From contig JAIUOK010000024.1 in the NCBI GenBank assembly GCA_020161245.1, positions 1 to 64,000 on the forward strand: DNA of 64,000 nucleotides. Reading direction: 5' to 3'. This DNA comes from Actinomycetota bacterium. GTDB lineage: Bacteria > Actinomycetota > Actinomycetes > S36-B12 > CAIYMF01. Within the stretch, counting starts at the first letter, position 1; every line of letters starts with the position of its first letter. Shown here in pieces: positions 17,970 to 27,151 of this stretch. A program made the position numbers and the translations under genes. The notes below the pieces were generated by a model that saw only the letters and a list, made by a program, of their open reading frames with translations, made no database searches and was not told where the DNA came from.

Positions 17970-18962
17970 TCAGGGCAGGGGCGGGTACTGCTTGCCCGTG
18001 AGCTCCTCGTCCTCGTAGATCTCCGACGGGGGCCCGACGATGAGCGGGTCGGGCGATCCGACGATAGACAGGTCCTTGTCCTCGTAGTCGAGCTGGGCGA
18101 GCACCCACCGCATCGCCTCCAAGCGGCCGCGCTTCTTGTCGTTGCTGCGGACCACGGTCCACGGCGCGTGCTCGGTGTTGGTGTAGAAGAACATCGCCTC
18201 CTTCGCCTCGGAGTAGGCGTCCCACTTGTCGAGCGACGCGAGGTCGGTGGGGCTGAGCTTCCACTGCCGTACCGGGTCGATCCGCCGGATGGTGAACCGG
18301 GTGACCTGCTCCTTGCGGCTCACTGAGAACCAGAACTTCACGATCTTCGTGCCGGACCGGGTGAGCATCTCCTCGAACTTCGGCGCCTGACGCAGGAACT
18401 CCCAGTACTCCTCGTCGCTGCAGAAGCCCATGACCCGCTCGACGACCGCGCGGTTGTACCAGGAGCGGTCGAACAGCACTATCTCGCCGGCGGTCGGCAG
18501 ATGCTGGACGTAGCGCTGGAAGTACCACTGGCCCCGCTCCACCTCGGTGGGCTTCTGCAGGGCGACGACGGTGGCGCCGCGCGGGTTGAGATGCTCCATG
18601 AACCGCTTGATGGTTCCGCCCTTGCCGGCGGCGTCGCGGCCCTCGAACAGGATCGCGACCCGCTCGCCGCGCGCCTTGACGTGGGTCTGCAGCTTGAGCA
18701 GCTCGATCTGCAGCAGCCTCTTGGTCACCTCGTACTCGTGGCGCTGCATACGGTGCTGATAGGGGTAGCCCTCGCGCCAGGTGTCGAACGGCCGCCCGTC
18801 GGGCCCGAGCAGGACGGGGTCGTCGACCTCGTCCCACGTGCCCTCGACCGAGAAGCCGTGCTGCTCGATCTCCTCGTCCGAGAGCTCGCGCAGGGACGCG
18901 ATGATGTCGCTGAGGTCGACCACCGTCTCGATGTCGACCTCGAGCTCGTCGTAGCCGGCCAC
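17970..18962 (-). CDS. ppk2: Polyphosphate kinase 2
   Basis: A 330-residue PPK2-family enzyme that transfers phosphate between polyphosphate and nucleotides. Walker A G-R-D-A-A-G-K-G-G is near residues 108-116 and Walker B L-F-D-R-S-W-Y-N-R near 161-169, with the family block R-R-I-D-P-V-R-Q-W-K-L-S-P further on. It has one PPK2 domain with an N-terminal extension, as in class I enzymes. GTG 18962 was chosen because GGAGG lies seven bases upstream; a longer frame reaches 19001. It runs towards the TM-helix protein gene and ends six bases from the shared hairpin. PPK1 is excluded by size and motifs. Confidence 0.93.
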   Translation of the reverse strand: MAGYDELEVDIETVVDLSDIIASLRELSDEEIEQHGFSVEGTWDEVDDPVLLGPDGRPFDTWREGYPYQHRMQRHEYEVTKRLLQIELLKLQTHVKARGERVAILFEGRDAAGKGGTIKRFMEHLNPRGATVVALQKPTEVERGQWYFQRYVQHLPTAGEIVLFDRSWYNRAVVERVMGFCSDEEYWEFLRQAPKFEEMLTRSGTKIVKFWFSVSRKEQVTRFTIRRIDPVRQWKLSPTDLASLDKWDAYSEAKEAMFFYTNTEHAPWTVVRSNDKKRGRLEAMRWVLAQLDYEDKDLSIVGSPDPLIVGPPSEIYEDEELTGKQYPPLP

Positions 18963-19130
18963 GGCCTGCCTCCTCGAAGTCCTGACCCGATCGTCCACCA
19001 CGCCAGCACCCGGAGTCAGGCGGTAGACCTATCTGGCGGCCGGTGCCCCCCGCGTCCCTCGTCACGGTGACGGAGCGGCTCGCCGGCGGTCCGGACCGCG
19101 GCCGCCTCGGCCATGGGCCAGGATGGCGCC

Positions 19131-20093
19131 GTGCTCCAGGTCGAGGTCAGCTGCCCGGCGGCGCTCGCCGGCCCTGCGCTCGAGCTGCTGCAGGAGCACC
19201 CCGCTGTGTCCGCGCTGTCGGTGGGCCGCGGCGCGAGCGTCAAGCCCGTGGGCGACGTCATCACCGCCTACGTCCCCCGAGAGGCGGCCAACGACGTCCT
19301 CGAGGAGCTGCGCACCCTCGGCATCCACCGCGAGGGCGCGATCCGGGTCACGCCGGTGGACGCGTGGATCTCGCAGCCGGGCTACGACGCCGAGCTGGCC
19401 GCCCCCGGGGCCGGCGCCGACGCGGTCGTCTGGCCGGAGGTGGTGCAGCGCGCCTACGCCGACACCGAGCTCACCTGGGCCTTCGTCTCGTTCATGGTGC
19501 TGGCGACCTTCATCGCCGCCGTCGCCATCGTGCTCGACTCGGTGGTGCTGGTCATCGCCGCCATGGTGCTCGGCCCCGAGTTCGGGGCGGTGGCGGCCCT
19601 CGGCCTCGCGCTGGTGCGCAAGCGACCCGGCCTGCTCGGCCGGGCGGGGCGCACGCTGGCGGCGGGGTTCGCGGTCGCGATCCTCGCCACGACGGTGTTC
19701 GCCGTCGCCGGCAACTACGTCGGGTGGATCGAGCCGGCCGACCTGCTCGGCGCCCGGCCGGGGACGGCCTTCGTCTACTCGCCGGACCGGTGGTCGTTCA
19801 TCGTGGCCATCATCGCGGGAGCTGCGGGTGTCCTGTCCATCACGTCGTCGAAGTCCGGAGGGCTCGTCGGCGTGTTCATCTCCGTCACGACGATCCCCGC
19901 GGCGGGAAATGCCGCACTGGCCCTCGGGCTCGGCGTGTGGAGCGAGCTGTGGGGCAGCCTGCTGCAGCTCGTCGTCAACATCATCGGCATGGCGGTCGCC
20001 GGCTGGCTCACGCTGGTGCTCCAGCAGACCGTGTGGCAACGGGTGCGCATCCTGCGGAGGCGGCGCGCGCGCACGGACGACCCCCGGATCTGA
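19131..20093 (+). CDS. DUF389 family membrane protein
   Basis: A 320-residue protein with an N-terminal alpha/beta domain of about 110 residues, in which short strands resemble a small-molecule-binding fold. A membrane domain of six or so helices follows, with the family's A-A-M-V-L-G-P-E-F-G-A-V-A-A-L-G block and a later S-I-T-S-S-K-S-G-G-L-V-G segment. GTG 19131 was preferred because AGGA lies seven bases before it and M-L-Q-V-E-V-type starts suit the family; ATG 19113 would add six residues. DUF389 proteins have no settled function. It starts a plus-strand run after the divergent ppk2. Confidence 0.82.
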   Translation: MLQVEVSCPAALAGPALELLQEHPAVSALSVGRGASVKPVGDVITAYVPREAANDVLEELRTLGIHREGAIRVTPVDAWISQPGYDAELAAPGAGADAVVWPEVVQRAYADTELTWAFVSFMVLATFIAAVAIVLDSVVLVIAAMVLGPEFGAVAALGLALVRKRPGLLGRAGRTLAAGFAVAILATTVFAVAGNYVGWIEPADLLGARPGTAFVYSPDRWSFIVAIIAGAAGVLSITSSKSGGLVGVFISVTTIPAAGNAALALGLGVWSELWGSLLQLVVNIIGMAVAGWLTLVLQQTVWQRVRILRRRRARTDDPRI

Positions 20094-20132
20094 TCGAGCC
20101 GTCGGACGGCTGCGCACGACGGCGCCGGGCTC

Positions 20133-20138
20133 TAGCGT
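20133..20138 (+). promoter_or_regulatory. -10 element placing transcription start at the ATG (leaderless)
   Basis: TAGCGT ends seven bases before ATG 20145, and no ribosome-binding site lies between, so the transcript probably begins at the A of the start codon. The same geometry is seen at glgC (62932-62937). Confidence 0.45.
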
Positions 20139-20144
20139 GGCGAC

Positions 20145-20921
20145 ATGTCCTCCACCGCCGAGAAGGCCTCCGAGCTCCAGCGCCTCCACGCCGCCCCCGA
20201 GCTGCTCGTGCTCGTCAACGTCTGGGACGTCGTCTCGGCCACCGTCGTGGCCCAGGCGCCCGGGACGACCGCGCTGGCCACGGCCAGCCACTCCATCGCG
20301 TCGTCGCTGGGCTATCCCGACGGCGAGGTGATCCCGCGCGACGAGATGCTCGCCGCGGTCGGCCGGATCGCCGCAGCCACCGACCTGCCGGTGACCGCCG
20401 ACCTCGAGGCCGGCTACGGAGACGCAGGCGACACCGTGCGCCGCGCCATCGACCTCGGTGTCGTCGGCGCCAACATCGAGGACCAGATGAAGCCGTTGCC
20501 CGACGCCGTCGCCGCGGTCGAGGCGGTCGTGCGTGCGGGCGAGGCCGCCGGCGTCCCGTTCGCGCTCAACGCGCGCACCGATGCCTTCCTGCGGGCGGGC
20601 GACCGGGACCCGGCCGAGGTGCTCGCCGACGCGATCGAGCGGGGCCGCGCCTACCTGGACGCCGGCGCCACCTGCTTCTTCGCGCCCGGGAAGCTCGACG
20701 AGGACCAGGTGGAGGCGCTCGTCGACGCCCTCGGCCCGCAGAAGGTGTCGCTCATCGCCATCCCCGGGGCGATCCCCCTCACGGACATGCAGCGCCTGGG
20801 CGTGGCCCGCGTCTCGTTCGGGCCGTGGAGCCAGAACGTGGCGCTGACCGCGCTCTCGTCGCTCGTGGCGTCGGCGTACGACGGCGGCGGCGTGCCCGAC
20901 GGAACCCAGCGCCTCAACTAG
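20145..20921 (+). CDS. Isocitrate lyase/phosphoenolpyruvate mutase family protein
   Basis: A 258-residue (beta/alpha)8 enzyme of the PEP mutase/isocitrate lyase superfamily. Landmarks are V-N-V-W-D-V-V-S-A, the metal-binding D-L-E-A-G-Y-G near residue 88, N-I-E-D-Q near 112 and A-R-T-D-A-F near 143. The catalytic cysteine motif K-K-C-G-H of true isocitrate lyase is absent and the protein is far shorter than AceA, so it belongs to the small branch (carboxy-PEP mutase, oxaloacetate hydrolase, methylisocitrate-lyase-like). Its exact reaction cannot be read from the sequence. It is probably leaderless and is followed 68 bp later by zwf. Confidence 0.88.
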   Translation: MSSTAEKASELQRLHAAPELLVLVNVWDVVSATVVAQAPGTTALATASHSIASSLGYPDGEVIPRDEMLAAVGRIAAATDLPVTADLEAGYGDAGDTVRRAIDLGVVGANIEDQMKPLPDAVAAVEAVVRAGEAAGVPFALNARTDAFLRAGDRDPAEVLADAIERGRAYLDAGATCFFAPGKLDEDQVEALVDALGPQKVSLIAIPGAIPLTDMQRLGVARVSFGPWSQNVALTALSSLVASAYDGGGVPDGTQRLN

Positions 20922-20989
20922 CGCCGGCGGCGCGCCCGTTTGTGACGCCTGCGTGAAACGGGCCGCACGAGGGCCGCGGGACGGTCACC

Positions 20990-22495
20990 ATGACCCGCAT
21001 GGCCGGCACCCCCGCACAGACCATCGCCTACCCCGCCCCCGGGTCGCGTCCGCGCAAGGTCAGCTCCGAGCGCACCGCGCCGCACGTGATCGTGCTCTTC
21101 GGCGCCACCGGCGACCTGGCGCGGCGCAAGCTGCTGCCAGGGCTCGCGCACCTCACGACCTCGGCGCTCGCGCCCGACCTGCGCATCGTCGCGACGTCGC
21201 TCGAGGAGATGGACGACGCCGCGTTCGCAGGGTTCGCGCGGGCCGCGGTCGAGGAGTTCGGTATCCACGGTGTGGGCCAGGAGCAGCTCGACGCGTTCTG
21301 CGAGCAGCTCTCGTACGTGCCGACGTCGGCCGGCGCGGAGGCCCTGTCCGCCGCCGTGGGGCGCGCCCGCGCCGAGCTCGGCGAGGACGCCCACCTCCTG
21401 CACTACCTGAGCGTCCCGCCCAAGTCGGCCTTCGCCGTCATGGCGATGCTGCGCGAGGCGGGGCTGGTCGAGGGCTCGCGCGTGATCATGGAGAAGCCCT
21501 TCGGGACCGACCTCGAGAGCGCGATCGAGCTCAACGACCATCTGCACGAGACGTTCAGCGAGGACCAGATCTTCCGCATCGACCATTTCCTCGGCAAGGA
21601 GGCGGCGCAGAACATCCTTGCCTTCCGGTTCGCCAACGGGCTGTTCGAGCCGATCTGGAACCGCAACTTCATCGACCACGTGCAGATCGACATCCCCGAG
21701 ACCCTCGGGCTCGGCCGGCGGGCCTCGTTCTACGAGTCCACCGGCGCCTACAAGGACATGGTCGTCACGCACCTGTTCCAGGTGCTGGCGTTCGTCGCCA
21801 TGGAGCCGCCGACGGCGCTGGAGCCGCGGGCGATCTCCGAGGAGAAGAACAAGGTCTTCCGCTCGCTGCTGCCCATCGACCCGGCCCACGTCGTGCGCGG
21901 CCAGGTGGCCGGCTACCGCGACCAGGAGGGCGTCGCGCCGGACTCCGACACCGAGACGTTCATCGCCCTGCGCTGCGACATCGACAACTGGCGCTGGGCC
22001 GGTGTGCCGTTCTACCTGCGCACGGGCAAGCAGCTCGCCGAGGGCCAGCGCATCATCTCGATCGCGTTCAAGGAGGCGCCGCGGTCGATGTTCGCGGTGA
22101 ACTCCGGGGTGGGTTCGGCCGGCCCTGACCACCTCACCTTCGACCTCGCCGAGGAGTCGAAGGTGTCGCTGTCGTTCTACGGCAAGCGGCCCGGTCCGGG
22201 GATGTTCCTCGAGAAGCTGTCGATGCAGTTCTCCACGCGCGACACCGAGCGTGCCGGCGACGTCCTCGAGGCGTACGAGCGGCTGCTGCTCGACGCCATG
22301 CGCGGCGACCACACCCTGTTCACCACGTCGGAGGGCATCGAGAGCCTGTGGGCCCGGTCGCAGGACCTGCTCGACGACCCGCCGCCGGTGAAGCCCTACG
22401 CGCCCGGGTCGTGGGGGCCCAACGCGATCCACCAGCTCATCGCCCCGCACGCCTGGCGCCTGCCGTTCGAGCGCGTCTGGCGCGAGCAGCGCTGA
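20990..22495 (+). CDS. zwf: Glucose-6-phosphate 1-dehydrogenase
   Basis: A 501-residue enzyme that oxidises glucose 6-phosphate with NADP+, the first step of the pentose phosphate pathway. The Rossmann nucleotide motif G-A-T-G-D-L-A is at 38-44 and the active-site signature R-I-D-H-F-L-G-K near 196, followed by the usual C-terminal domain. Length fits the family. ATG 20990 lacks a good ribosome-binding site; an ATG nine bases later is possible. No opcA, tal/tkt or pgl gene is adjacent, so this copy lies outside the classical actinobacterial cluster and may be one of two isoenzymes. Confidence 0.95.
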   Translation: MTRMAGTPAQTIAYPAPGSRPRKVSSERTAPHVIVLFGATGDLARRKLLPGLAHLTTSALAPDLRIVATSLEEMDDAAFAGFARAAVEEFGIHGVGQEQLDAFCEQLSYVPTSAGAEALSAAVGRARAELGEDAHLLHYLSVPPKSAFAVMAMLREAGLVEGSRVIMEKPFGTDLESAIELNDHLHETFSEDQIFRIDHFLGKEAAQNILAFRFANGLFEPIWNRNFIDHVQIDIPETLGLGRRASFYESTGAYKDMVVTHLFQVLAFVAMEPPTALEPRAISEEKNKVFRSLLPIDPAHVVRGQVAGYRDQEGVAPDSDTETFIALRCDIDNWRWAGVPFYLRTGKQLAEGQRIISIAFKEAPRSMFAVNSGVGSAGPDHLTFDLAEESKVSLSFYGKRPGPGMFLEKLSMQFSTRDTERAGDVLEAYERLLLDAMRGDHTLFTTSEGIESLWARSQDLLDDPPPVKPYAPGSWGPNAIHQLIAPHAWRLPFERVWREQR

Positions 22496-22502
22496 CGCAC
22501 CG

Positions 22503-23885
22503 CTAGATGCCCGCACCTGGGTTGAGGATCCCCTGGGGGTCGAGGGCGGCCTTGACCCGCCGGTTGAGCTCGAGGACGTCGGGCCCGAGGTAGTCCTCGA
22601 GCCACGGCCGCTTGAGGCGGCCGACCCCGTGCTCGCCCGTGATGGTGCCGCCGAGATCGAGGGCGATGCGCATGACGGCGTCGTAGGCGCCGCGCGCCCG
22701 TGCCTCGGCGTCGGCGTCGGCGGGGTCGAAGACGACGAGCGGGTGGGTGTTGCCGTCGCCCGCGTGCGCCACGAGCGCGATCGTCGTGCCGTGCTGCTCG
22801 GCGATCGCCTCGATGCCGGCGACCAGGTCGCCGAGCCGGGGCAGCGGGACGCCGACGTCCTCGAGCAGGAGCCGGCCGGTGCGCTCCAGCGCGGGGATGC
22901 AGGCGCGCCGGGCCGCGACGAACGCCTCGGACTCGTCGGGGTCGTCGGTCGAGAGGACCTCGGTGGCCCCAGCCTCCTCGCAGATCTGCGTCACGAGGGA
23001 GATCTCCTCGGCCGCCGTGCCTGCCGGCTCGTCGGACTGCACCACGAGCATCGCGGCGGCGGAGCGGTCGAGACCCATCCGCAGCATGTCCTCGACCGCG
23101 TTGATGCTCGTGCGGTCCATCAGCTCGAGCATCGAGGGCCGCAGCCTCCCGGTGATGCCGAGCACGGCGGAGGTCGCGCTGGCGAGGCTGGGGAACGAGG
23201 CGACGAGCGTGGCCGGCCGGCGCTGCGCGGGGACGAGGCGCAGCACCGCCCGCACGACGATGCCGAGCGTGCCCTCGCTGCCGACGAACAGCCGGGTGAG
23301 CGGGAGCCCGGCGACGTCCTTGAGGCGCGGCCCACCGAGGTCGACGGCCCGTCCGTCGGCGAGGACGACGCGGAGCCCGAGCACGTAGTCGGTCGTGACG
23401 CCGTACTTCACGCAGCACAGGCCGCCGGCGTTGGTGGCCACGTTGCCGCCGATCGAGCAGATCTCGAACGACGACGGGTCCGGCGGGTACCAGAGCCCGT
23501 GCTCGGCCGCCGCCCGCTTCAGCTCGGCGTTGAGCAGGCCCGGCTCGGCGTAGGCCACCCGCGTGACGGGGTCGATCTCGACGGCCCGCATCCGCTCCAG
23601 CGAGAGCACGAGGCAGCCGTCGACGGCGTTGGCCCCGCCCGACAGCCCCGATCCGGCACCGCGCGGGACGACGGCGACGCCGTGCTCGGCGGCCCAGCGG
23701 ACGGCGGTCTGCACGTGCTCGACCGACTCGGCCCGCACGACCACGGCCGGCGTGCCCGCGCCGGGGTCCTCGGTGCGGTCGCGGCGGTACTTCTCCACCG
23801 CCACAGCGTCGGTGACCGCCACGCCCGGGGGCAGCGCGGCCACGAGCGCCGCGACGGCGTCCGGGGCGGGTGCTCGCAGGTCCAC
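22503..23885 (-). CDS. FAD-binding oxidase, glycolate oxidase GlcD/D-lactate dehydrogenase type
   Basis: A 460-residue flavoenzyme of the PCMH/VAO family. The N-terminal FAD domain has V-P-R-G-A-G-S-G-L-S-G-G near 75-85 and the later G-G-N-V-A-T-N-A-G-G and G-S-E-G-T-L-G-I-V motifs. The C-terminal cap ends in G-E-H-G-V-G-R-L-K and L-D-P-Q-G-I-L-N-P-G. It should oxidise a 2-hydroxy acid such as glycolate or D-lactate. GTG 23885 is tentative; a TTG twelve bases earlier is also open. It converges with zwf, seven bases apart, with no hairpin between. No glcE or glcF partners are adjacent. Confidence 0.9.
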   Translation of the reverse strand: MDLRAPAPDAVAALVAALPPGVAVTDAVAVEKYRRDRTEDPGAGTPAVVVRAESVEHVQTAVRWAAEHGVAVVPRGAGSGLSGGANAVDGCLVLSLERMRAVEIDPVTRVAYAEPGLLNAELKRAAAEHGLWYPPDPSSFEICSIGGNVATNAGGLCCVKYGVTTDYVLGLRVVLADGRAVDLGGPRLKDVAGLPLTRLFVGSEGTLGIVVRAVLRLVPAQRRPATLVASFPSLASATSAVLGITGRLRPSMLELMDRTSINAVEDMLRMGLDRSAAAMLVVQSDEPAGTAAEEISLVTQICEEAGATEVLSTDDPDESEAFVAARRACIPALERTGRLLLEDVGVPLPRLGDLVAGIEAIAEQHGTTIALVAHAGDGNTHPLVVFDPADADAEARARGAYDAVMRIALDLGGTITGEHGVGRLKRPWLEDYLGPDVLELNRRVKAALDPQGILNPGAGI

Positions 23886-24062
23886 AGCGTGATCCAAGCA
23901 GCCCGGTGGCCGCCCCGCAGGCGCTGCGGCCCGGGCCGCTTACGACGGCGGAGTTTCGCGTGAACCGGGGCGGAGGTGGGAGGATCTCCCACGGCCCGGA
24001 CGGGCCCCGGCGCGCCCCCTTCCCGCGCTGCGACGCTGGCCAGCCCCGAGCGAGGAGGACGC

Positions 24063-24986
24063 GTGTCCGGCACCTGGGTCGTGGTCCCGGCCTACGACGA
24101 GGCCGAGAACCTCGAGGTGCTCGTCCCGCGCATCGTCGAGGCGGTCGAGGCGCTGCCGTCCGGCGGCACCGTCCTGGTGGTCGACGACGGCTCCCGCGAC
24201 TCCACGCCCGAGATCATGGCCAAGCTGCAGGACGCGTACTCCGGCGTCCGCTACACCCGGATGGTGCGCAACAACGGCAAGGCCGCGGCGCTGCAGAAGG
24301 GCTTCGCCGAGGCGCTCGACGCCGGCGCGCAGTACGTCGTGATGATGGACGCCGACGGCCAGGACGACCCGGACGAGCTCGCGGGCCTGGTGGCCCGTCT
24401 CGCCGACGTCGACCTCGTCACGGGCGCCCGGGTCGAGCGCAACGACCGCTTCATCAAGCGGCACACGTCGCGCCTGTACAACTGGGCGACGGGGCGGCTC
24501 TCGGGTGCGCCCGGCCGCGACTTCAACTCCGGCTTCAAGGCGATGCGCGCCGAGGTGGCGCGCGACGTCTCGCCGATGCTGTACGGCGAGCTGCACCGCT
24601 ACGTCACGGTGATCGCGCACTGGCTCGGCTACCGCATCGACGAGGTGCCGGTGTCGCACCACGCCCGGCTCTACGGCCGGTCGAAGTACGGCATCGCGCG
24701 GTTCTGGCGAGGCTTCATGGACCTGCTGACCGTGCGCTTCCTCATGAGCTACGAGCACCGCCCGTCGCATCTGTTCGGCGGCATCGGGATCGTCTCCGGC
24801 CTCATCGGCTTCGCGGTGCTCGCGTACCTCACAGTGCTCAAGATCATGGGCGAGCCCATCGGCAACCGGCCGCTGCTCATTCTCGGGGTGCTGCTCGTCG
24901 TCGTGGGCGTGCAGCTGGTGCTGTTCGGGCTGCTCGCGGAGCTCGTGGTCTTCCTGCGCAACCGGGATGCGCGCCGCGTGCCATGA
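24063..24986 (+). CDS. Family 2 glycosyltransferase (polyprenyl-phosphate sugar synthase type)
   Basis: A 307-residue GT-A enzyme with V-V-P-A-Y-D-E near residue 7, V-D-D-G-S near 35 and the metal-binding D-A-D-G-Q-D-D near 96. Two hydrophobic helices at the C-terminus (about 240-300) give the GtrB/DPM1 layout: sugar is moved from a nucleotide donor to polyprenyl phosphate on the cytoplasmic face. GTG 24063 has a strong GAGGAGG site; the frame is open further upstream without support. Its stop overlaps the next gene (ATGA). It should supply the lipid-linked sugar for the GT-C enzyme that follows. Confidence 0.9.
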   Translation: MSGTWVVVPAYDEAENLEVLVPRIVEAVEALPSGGTVLVVDDGSRDSTPEIMAKLQDAYSGVRYTRMVRNNGKAAALQKGFAEALDAGAQYVVMMDADGQDDPDELAGLVARLADVDLVTGARVERNDRFIKRHTSRLYNWATGRLSGAPGRDFNSGFKAMRAEVARDVSPMLYGELHRYVTVIAHWLGYRIDEVPVSHHARLYGRSKYGIARFWRGFMDLLTVRFLMSYEHRPSHLFGGIGIVSGLIGFAVLAYLTVLKIMGEPIGNRPLLILGVLLVVVGVQLVLFGLLAELVVFLRNRDARRVP

Positions 24987-27151
24987 GCCTCGCCGTCGAG
25001 GAGAGCACCGGGTCCCCGGTCGTGCGACGAGCGGTCGACCCGCGCCTGTCCACGGCCGTGCTCGCCATCTCGCTGACCGTCATCGCCGTCAACGTCGTGG
25101 TGCTGTTCGCGGGCGCCTGGCTGACGGGCGTCACCATCGACGAGCCGATCCACAACGACCGGCTGGGAAACTACTTCGAGACCGGCTGGTACCTGCCCGA
25201 CCGCCAGATGACCGACGGGCAGCCGGACCTGTCGATCAGCGGCCTCTACGTCTACGGCCCGGTCGCCGCCCTCGTCGCCCACGTGTCGGCCGTGCTGCTC
25301 GGCACGGAGGGCTGGGGCGAGGTCTCCTGGACCGGCGAGGCGTACGCCGCTCGGCACATCGCGATCGCCCTGTTCTCGGTGCTGGGCATCGCGGCGGTGG
25401 GCGCGATCGTGAGGCTGCTGACCCGGTCCTGGCGATGGGCGGCCCTCGGCGCGGCGATGATCTCGGCCATCCCCACCTACACCGGCCACGGGATGTTCAA
25501 CATCAAGGATGCCCCGGTCGCCGCCGGCTACACCGTGGTGACCCTCGGCGTCGTCGCGCTGTCCCGGCCCGGCATCGTCGAACGGCGGCTGAAGCTGCTC
25601 GGCGTCGGCGCGCTCGCGCTCGGGTCGGTGGTGCTCGTGGGCACGCGCCCGGGCACCTGGGTGGCTGTCGGGGCGAGCGTCGCCGCGATGCTGGGGCTCA
25701 CGCTGGTCGTCGACTGGGCGAGCTGCGGCCGGTCGTGGGCGCTGCGGCGGCTGCGGGTGCGCTTCGGCCTGGCGCTGATCGGCGTCGCCCTCGCCTACCT
25801 CGTGCTCCTCGTCGTCTACCCGCAGGTGTTCGGCTCGCCGCTGCACCTCTACGAGGCGGTCAAGGACTCTGCCGACTACCCGTGGGACGACATCATCCTC
25901 ACGGCCGGCCAGTACCTCTCGATGCCGCCGCCCTGGTACTACCTGCCGCTGTGGTGGCTGGCGCAGACGCCGGCCGTGATCCTCGTGCTGGCCTGGGTCG
26001 GGCTGCTGTGGCCGGTCGTCCTGCTGCTGCGCCGCCGGTCGGCGCAGTCCGGCGACGCCGCGCGCGCCGTGGGGATCGGGCTGGTGGCGGTGCAGGCGCT
26101 GGCCCTGCCGCTCATCGGGATCGCGACGACGGCCGTCTTCTACGACGCGACCCGGCAGGTGTTGTTCGTCCTGCCGGCCTGGGCCGCGTCGGCGGCCGTT
26201 GCCGCCTGGCTGCTGGCCCGCCGCTGGCAGTCGTCGCCGCGGCGCTGGCTGAGGCCGGGGCTGCAGGCCACGGTGGCCGCGGGCATCGTCGTCCCGACCC
26301 TGAGCGCGCTCACGCTGTTCCCGTACTCCTACTCGTGGTTCAACGCGCCGACCACGCTGTTCCCCATCAACACCAACTGGATGACCGACTACTGGTGGGC
26401 CAGCGACCGCGAGGTCACGCCCATGCTCCCGCTCGAGGAGCCGCACGCCTGCTACCCGTGGAAGCCCTCCGTGCAGCTGCTGTCGTGCACCATCGAGCCG
26501 CAGATGTGGCCGTACTGGGGCACGCGGGGCGAGTCCGCGACGGCCGGGCCGCTCGCCCCCGGCGAGTACTTCCGCGTGGCCTTCAACCGCGGGGGCAACG
26601 CGATCGCCGACCAGGGGTGCGAGATCGAGAGCATCGTCGAGCGGCGCCTGCTCTGGCAGACCCTGACGATGAGCTACGTCGAGCGCTGCGTCGTCCCGCT
26701 AGAGACCTACCCGGAGCTGACCGGCATCCGTGCGAGGGCGGGCGGCGGGGCCTCGCCGTACCTGCTGTGGGGCTGGTACCGCACCCCCGAAGCCGCCTAC
26801 ACCTGGGCCTGGGACGAGAAGGCCGACGTCGGCTTCGTGCTGCCCGACGCTTGGAAGGGGCGCGATGTGCGGCTGGCGGTCGACGCCGCCCCCTACATCC
26901 CCGAGGGCCAGACCAGCAGCAGCCTCGACCTCTACGTCAACGGCGTCCAGGTGGGCCACTACGACTACCGCGACGACGAGCTGCGCACCCTCACGGCCAC
27001 CGTCCCGGCGGAGCTGCTGGCCTCGGTCGGCGACGGCCGGGTCGTGGTGCGCCTCGCGGCCCCCTTCGCCTCCGTGCCCACAGAGCCGGGGACCACCGGC
27101 CAGGCGCGGAGCCTTCGGCTGCAGTCGCTCGTCATCGAGCCGGAGGGCTGA
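24983..27151 (+). CDS. GT-C family membrane glycosyltransferase (PMT/ArnT-like)
   Basis: A 722-residue integral membrane enzyme. About ten helices span residues 25-460; the first extracytoplasmic loop carries an acidic pair (T-I-D-E-P near 51) in the place of the catalytic D-E of PMT/ArnT-type transferases. The last 220 or so residues are outside the membrane and contain a beta-rich, carbohydrate-binding-like region with four cysteines (C-Y-P, S-C-T, G-C-E, R-C-V) that could form disulphides. It overlaps the GT2 gene by four bases and the next gene by one. It probably moves a sugar from polyprenyl phosphate to a surface acceptor; the acceptor is unknown. Confidence 0.8.
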   Translation: MSLAVEESTGSPVVRRAVDPRLSTAVLAISLTVIAVNVVVLFAGAWLTGVTIDEPIHNDRLGNYFETGWYLPDRQMTDGQPDLSISGLYVYGPVAALVAHVSAVLLGTEGWGEVSWTGEAYAARHIAIALFSVLGIAAVGAIVRLLTRSWRWAALGAAMISAIPTYTGHGMFNIKDAPVAAGYTVVTLGVVALSRPGIVERRLKLLGVGALALGSVVLVGTRPGTWVAVGASVAAMLGLTLVVDWASCGRSWALRRLRVRFGLALIGVALAYLVLLVVYPQVFGSPLHLYEAVKDSADYPWDDIILTAGQYLSMPPPWYYLPLWWLAQTPAVILVLAWVGLLWPVVLLLRRRSAQSGDAARAVGIGLVAVQALALPLIGIATTAVFYDATRQVLFVLPAWAASAAVAAWLLARRWQSSPRRWLRPGLQATVAAGIVVPTLSALTLFPYSYSWFNAPTTLFPINTNWMTDYWWASDREVTPMLPLEEPHACYPWKPSVQLLSCTIEPQMWPYWGTRGESATAGPLAPGEYFRVAFNRGGNAIADQGCEIESIVERRLLWQTLTMSYVERCVVPLETYPELTGIRARAGGGASPYLLWGWYRTPEAAYTWAWDEKADVGFVLPDAWKGRDVRLAVDAAPYIPEGQTSSSLDLYVNGVQVGHYDYRDDELRTLTATVPAELLASVGDGRVVVRLAAPFASVPTEPGTTGQARSLRLQSLVIEPEG

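Noticed and set aside
20145..20921. A true isocitrate lyase (aceA)
   Set aside because: It is much too short and lacks the K-K-C-G-H catalytic motif.
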